From CAYNEO01 sp964396245 (GTDB taxonomy: Bacteria > Zixibacteria > MSB-5A5 > GN15 > FEB-12): 22,066 bases of DNA. How positions within the stretch are numbered: position 1 is the stretch's first letter; each line of letters opens with the position of its first letter. The DNA lies in the NCBI GenBank assembly GCA_964396245.1, contig CAYNEO010000058.1:1-22066 (forward strand). The letters are read 5' to 3'. A program made the translations under genes and the position numbers. Shown piece after piece: positions 21,650 to 22,066 of the stretch. The notes below the pieces were generated by a model, which saw nothing but the letters and a program-made list of their open reading frames with translations, searched no databases and was not told the origin of the DNA.

Positions 21650-22021
21650 ATGATTGAAGGCGTTATCAAGTTCGACTCCTCGAAAGAGTACGAAACCGAC
21701 GAACGCTGCTTTATCAATGAATTACTTGGCGGTGCGAGCGATCGACACGTTTCGATCGCCCGCGCCCGCGTGTCACCCGGTGTGACCACCGCGTGGCACG
21801 AACTCGATGGAATCGAAGAACGCTATGTCATTCTCGAGGGTCAGGGGAGAGTCGAAGTAGGGGATAGGCCGCCGACCGATATCGGCCCCGGTGATGTGGT
21901 CGGCATACCGGCCAATATCCGCCAGCGAATCACCAACACGGGCGACACCGACCTGATTTTCCTCTGCATCTGCACCCCACCCTTTACCCCCGGCCGGTAC
22001 CGGGATTTGGAATCCGACTAA
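21650..22021 (+). CDS. Small cupin-domain protein
   Basis: The ATG at 21650 lies just after GAGGGCAGGAG. An in-frame GTG at 21611, overlapping the S46 stop, would add 13 residues but has no Shine-Dalgarno. The 123-residue product is a single cupin barrel. Motif 1 is PGVTTAWHELDGIEERYVILEGQGRV-like and motif 2 is GDVVGIPANIRQRITNTG. Compared with the classical pattern, the first His and the Glu are kept, the second His is Leu and the third His is Gln, so metal binding may be altered. Cupins of this size act as small isomerases, dioxygenases or sensors; no specific reaction can be named. It sits 22 bases behind the S46 peptidase gene and is probably co-transcribed with it. No terminator is visible before the window ends. 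Confidence 0.85.
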   Translation: MIEGVIKFDSSKEYETDERCFINELLGGASDRHVSIARARVSPGVTTAWHELDGIEERYVILEGQGRVEVGDRPPTDIGPGDVVGIPANIRQRITNTGDTDLIFLCICTPPFTPGRYRDLESD

Positions 22022-22066
22022 AACTACCCATTGGATTTTCCCCCCGTTGGTACCCCACCCTCTGGG

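Noticed and set aside
1..22066. Search for a defence island, biosynthetic cluster, prophage or transposon.
   Set aside because: No restriction, nuclease, transposase, integrase, toxin-antitoxin or biosynthetic genes were recognised. The window is envelope, transport and peptidase genes of ordinary appearance.

Overview
The window looks like ordinary chromosomal DNA from an uncultured Gram-negative bacterium of the FCB superphylum. A Zixibacteria-like lineage is my best guess, as an inference from gene content rather than a marker gene. The clues are a DUF3078-type outer-membrane protein, an S46 dipeptidyl-peptidase, an SprA-like module, large secreted proteins with HYR, thrombospondin type-3 and paired dockerin-like repeats, and many type-I signal peptides. 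Base composition is moderately GC-rich and start sites usually have good Shine-Dalgarno sequences. I see no tRNA, rRNA, CRISPR array, insertion sequence or phage gene.

Left part (1-5612, minus strand). A very large secreted protein fills 1-3198. Its frame of 1066 codons is unbroken and runs off the left edge just as a dockerin-like module begins. A 620-bp non-coding stretch with promoter-like elements and a possible short leader ORF separates it from a small membrane protein (3822-4337) and a GT4 glycosyltransferase (4473-5612).

Middle (5613-8353, plus strand). An MscS channel and an MscL channel lie in tandem. The MscL ends in an unusual C-terminal zinc ribbon. A hairpin and then a DUF3078 outer-membrane protein follow. 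From 8455 to 12107 on the minus strand are a C69 dipeptidase and a large two-lobed retropepsin-like protein with a C-terminal PDZ domain, each followed by a rho-independent terminator.

Right part (12377-22021). On the plus strand are a CpcT/CpeT-family lipoprotein, a cohesin-like/5xHYR/TSP3/dockerin-like secreted protein, and a 754-residue envelope protein that resembles only the non-barrel parts of the type IX secretion translocon SprA. A YbdG-type mechanosensitive channel lies convergent on the minus strand. An S46 peptidase and a small cupin protein close the window on the plus strand.

Common themes are the cell envelope: three mechanosensitive channels of three families, three exported peptidases, and surface proteins sharing a C-terminal dockerin-like module. 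Most genes look like separate transcription units. The most likely co-transcribed groups are mscS-mscL (possibly with the DUF3078 gene) and the S46 peptidase with the cupin. The most unusual items are the SprA-like stand-alone module, the CpcT/CpeT-like lipoprotein, the MscL-zinc ribbon fusion and the proteins that may carry both cohesin-like and dockerin-like modules.
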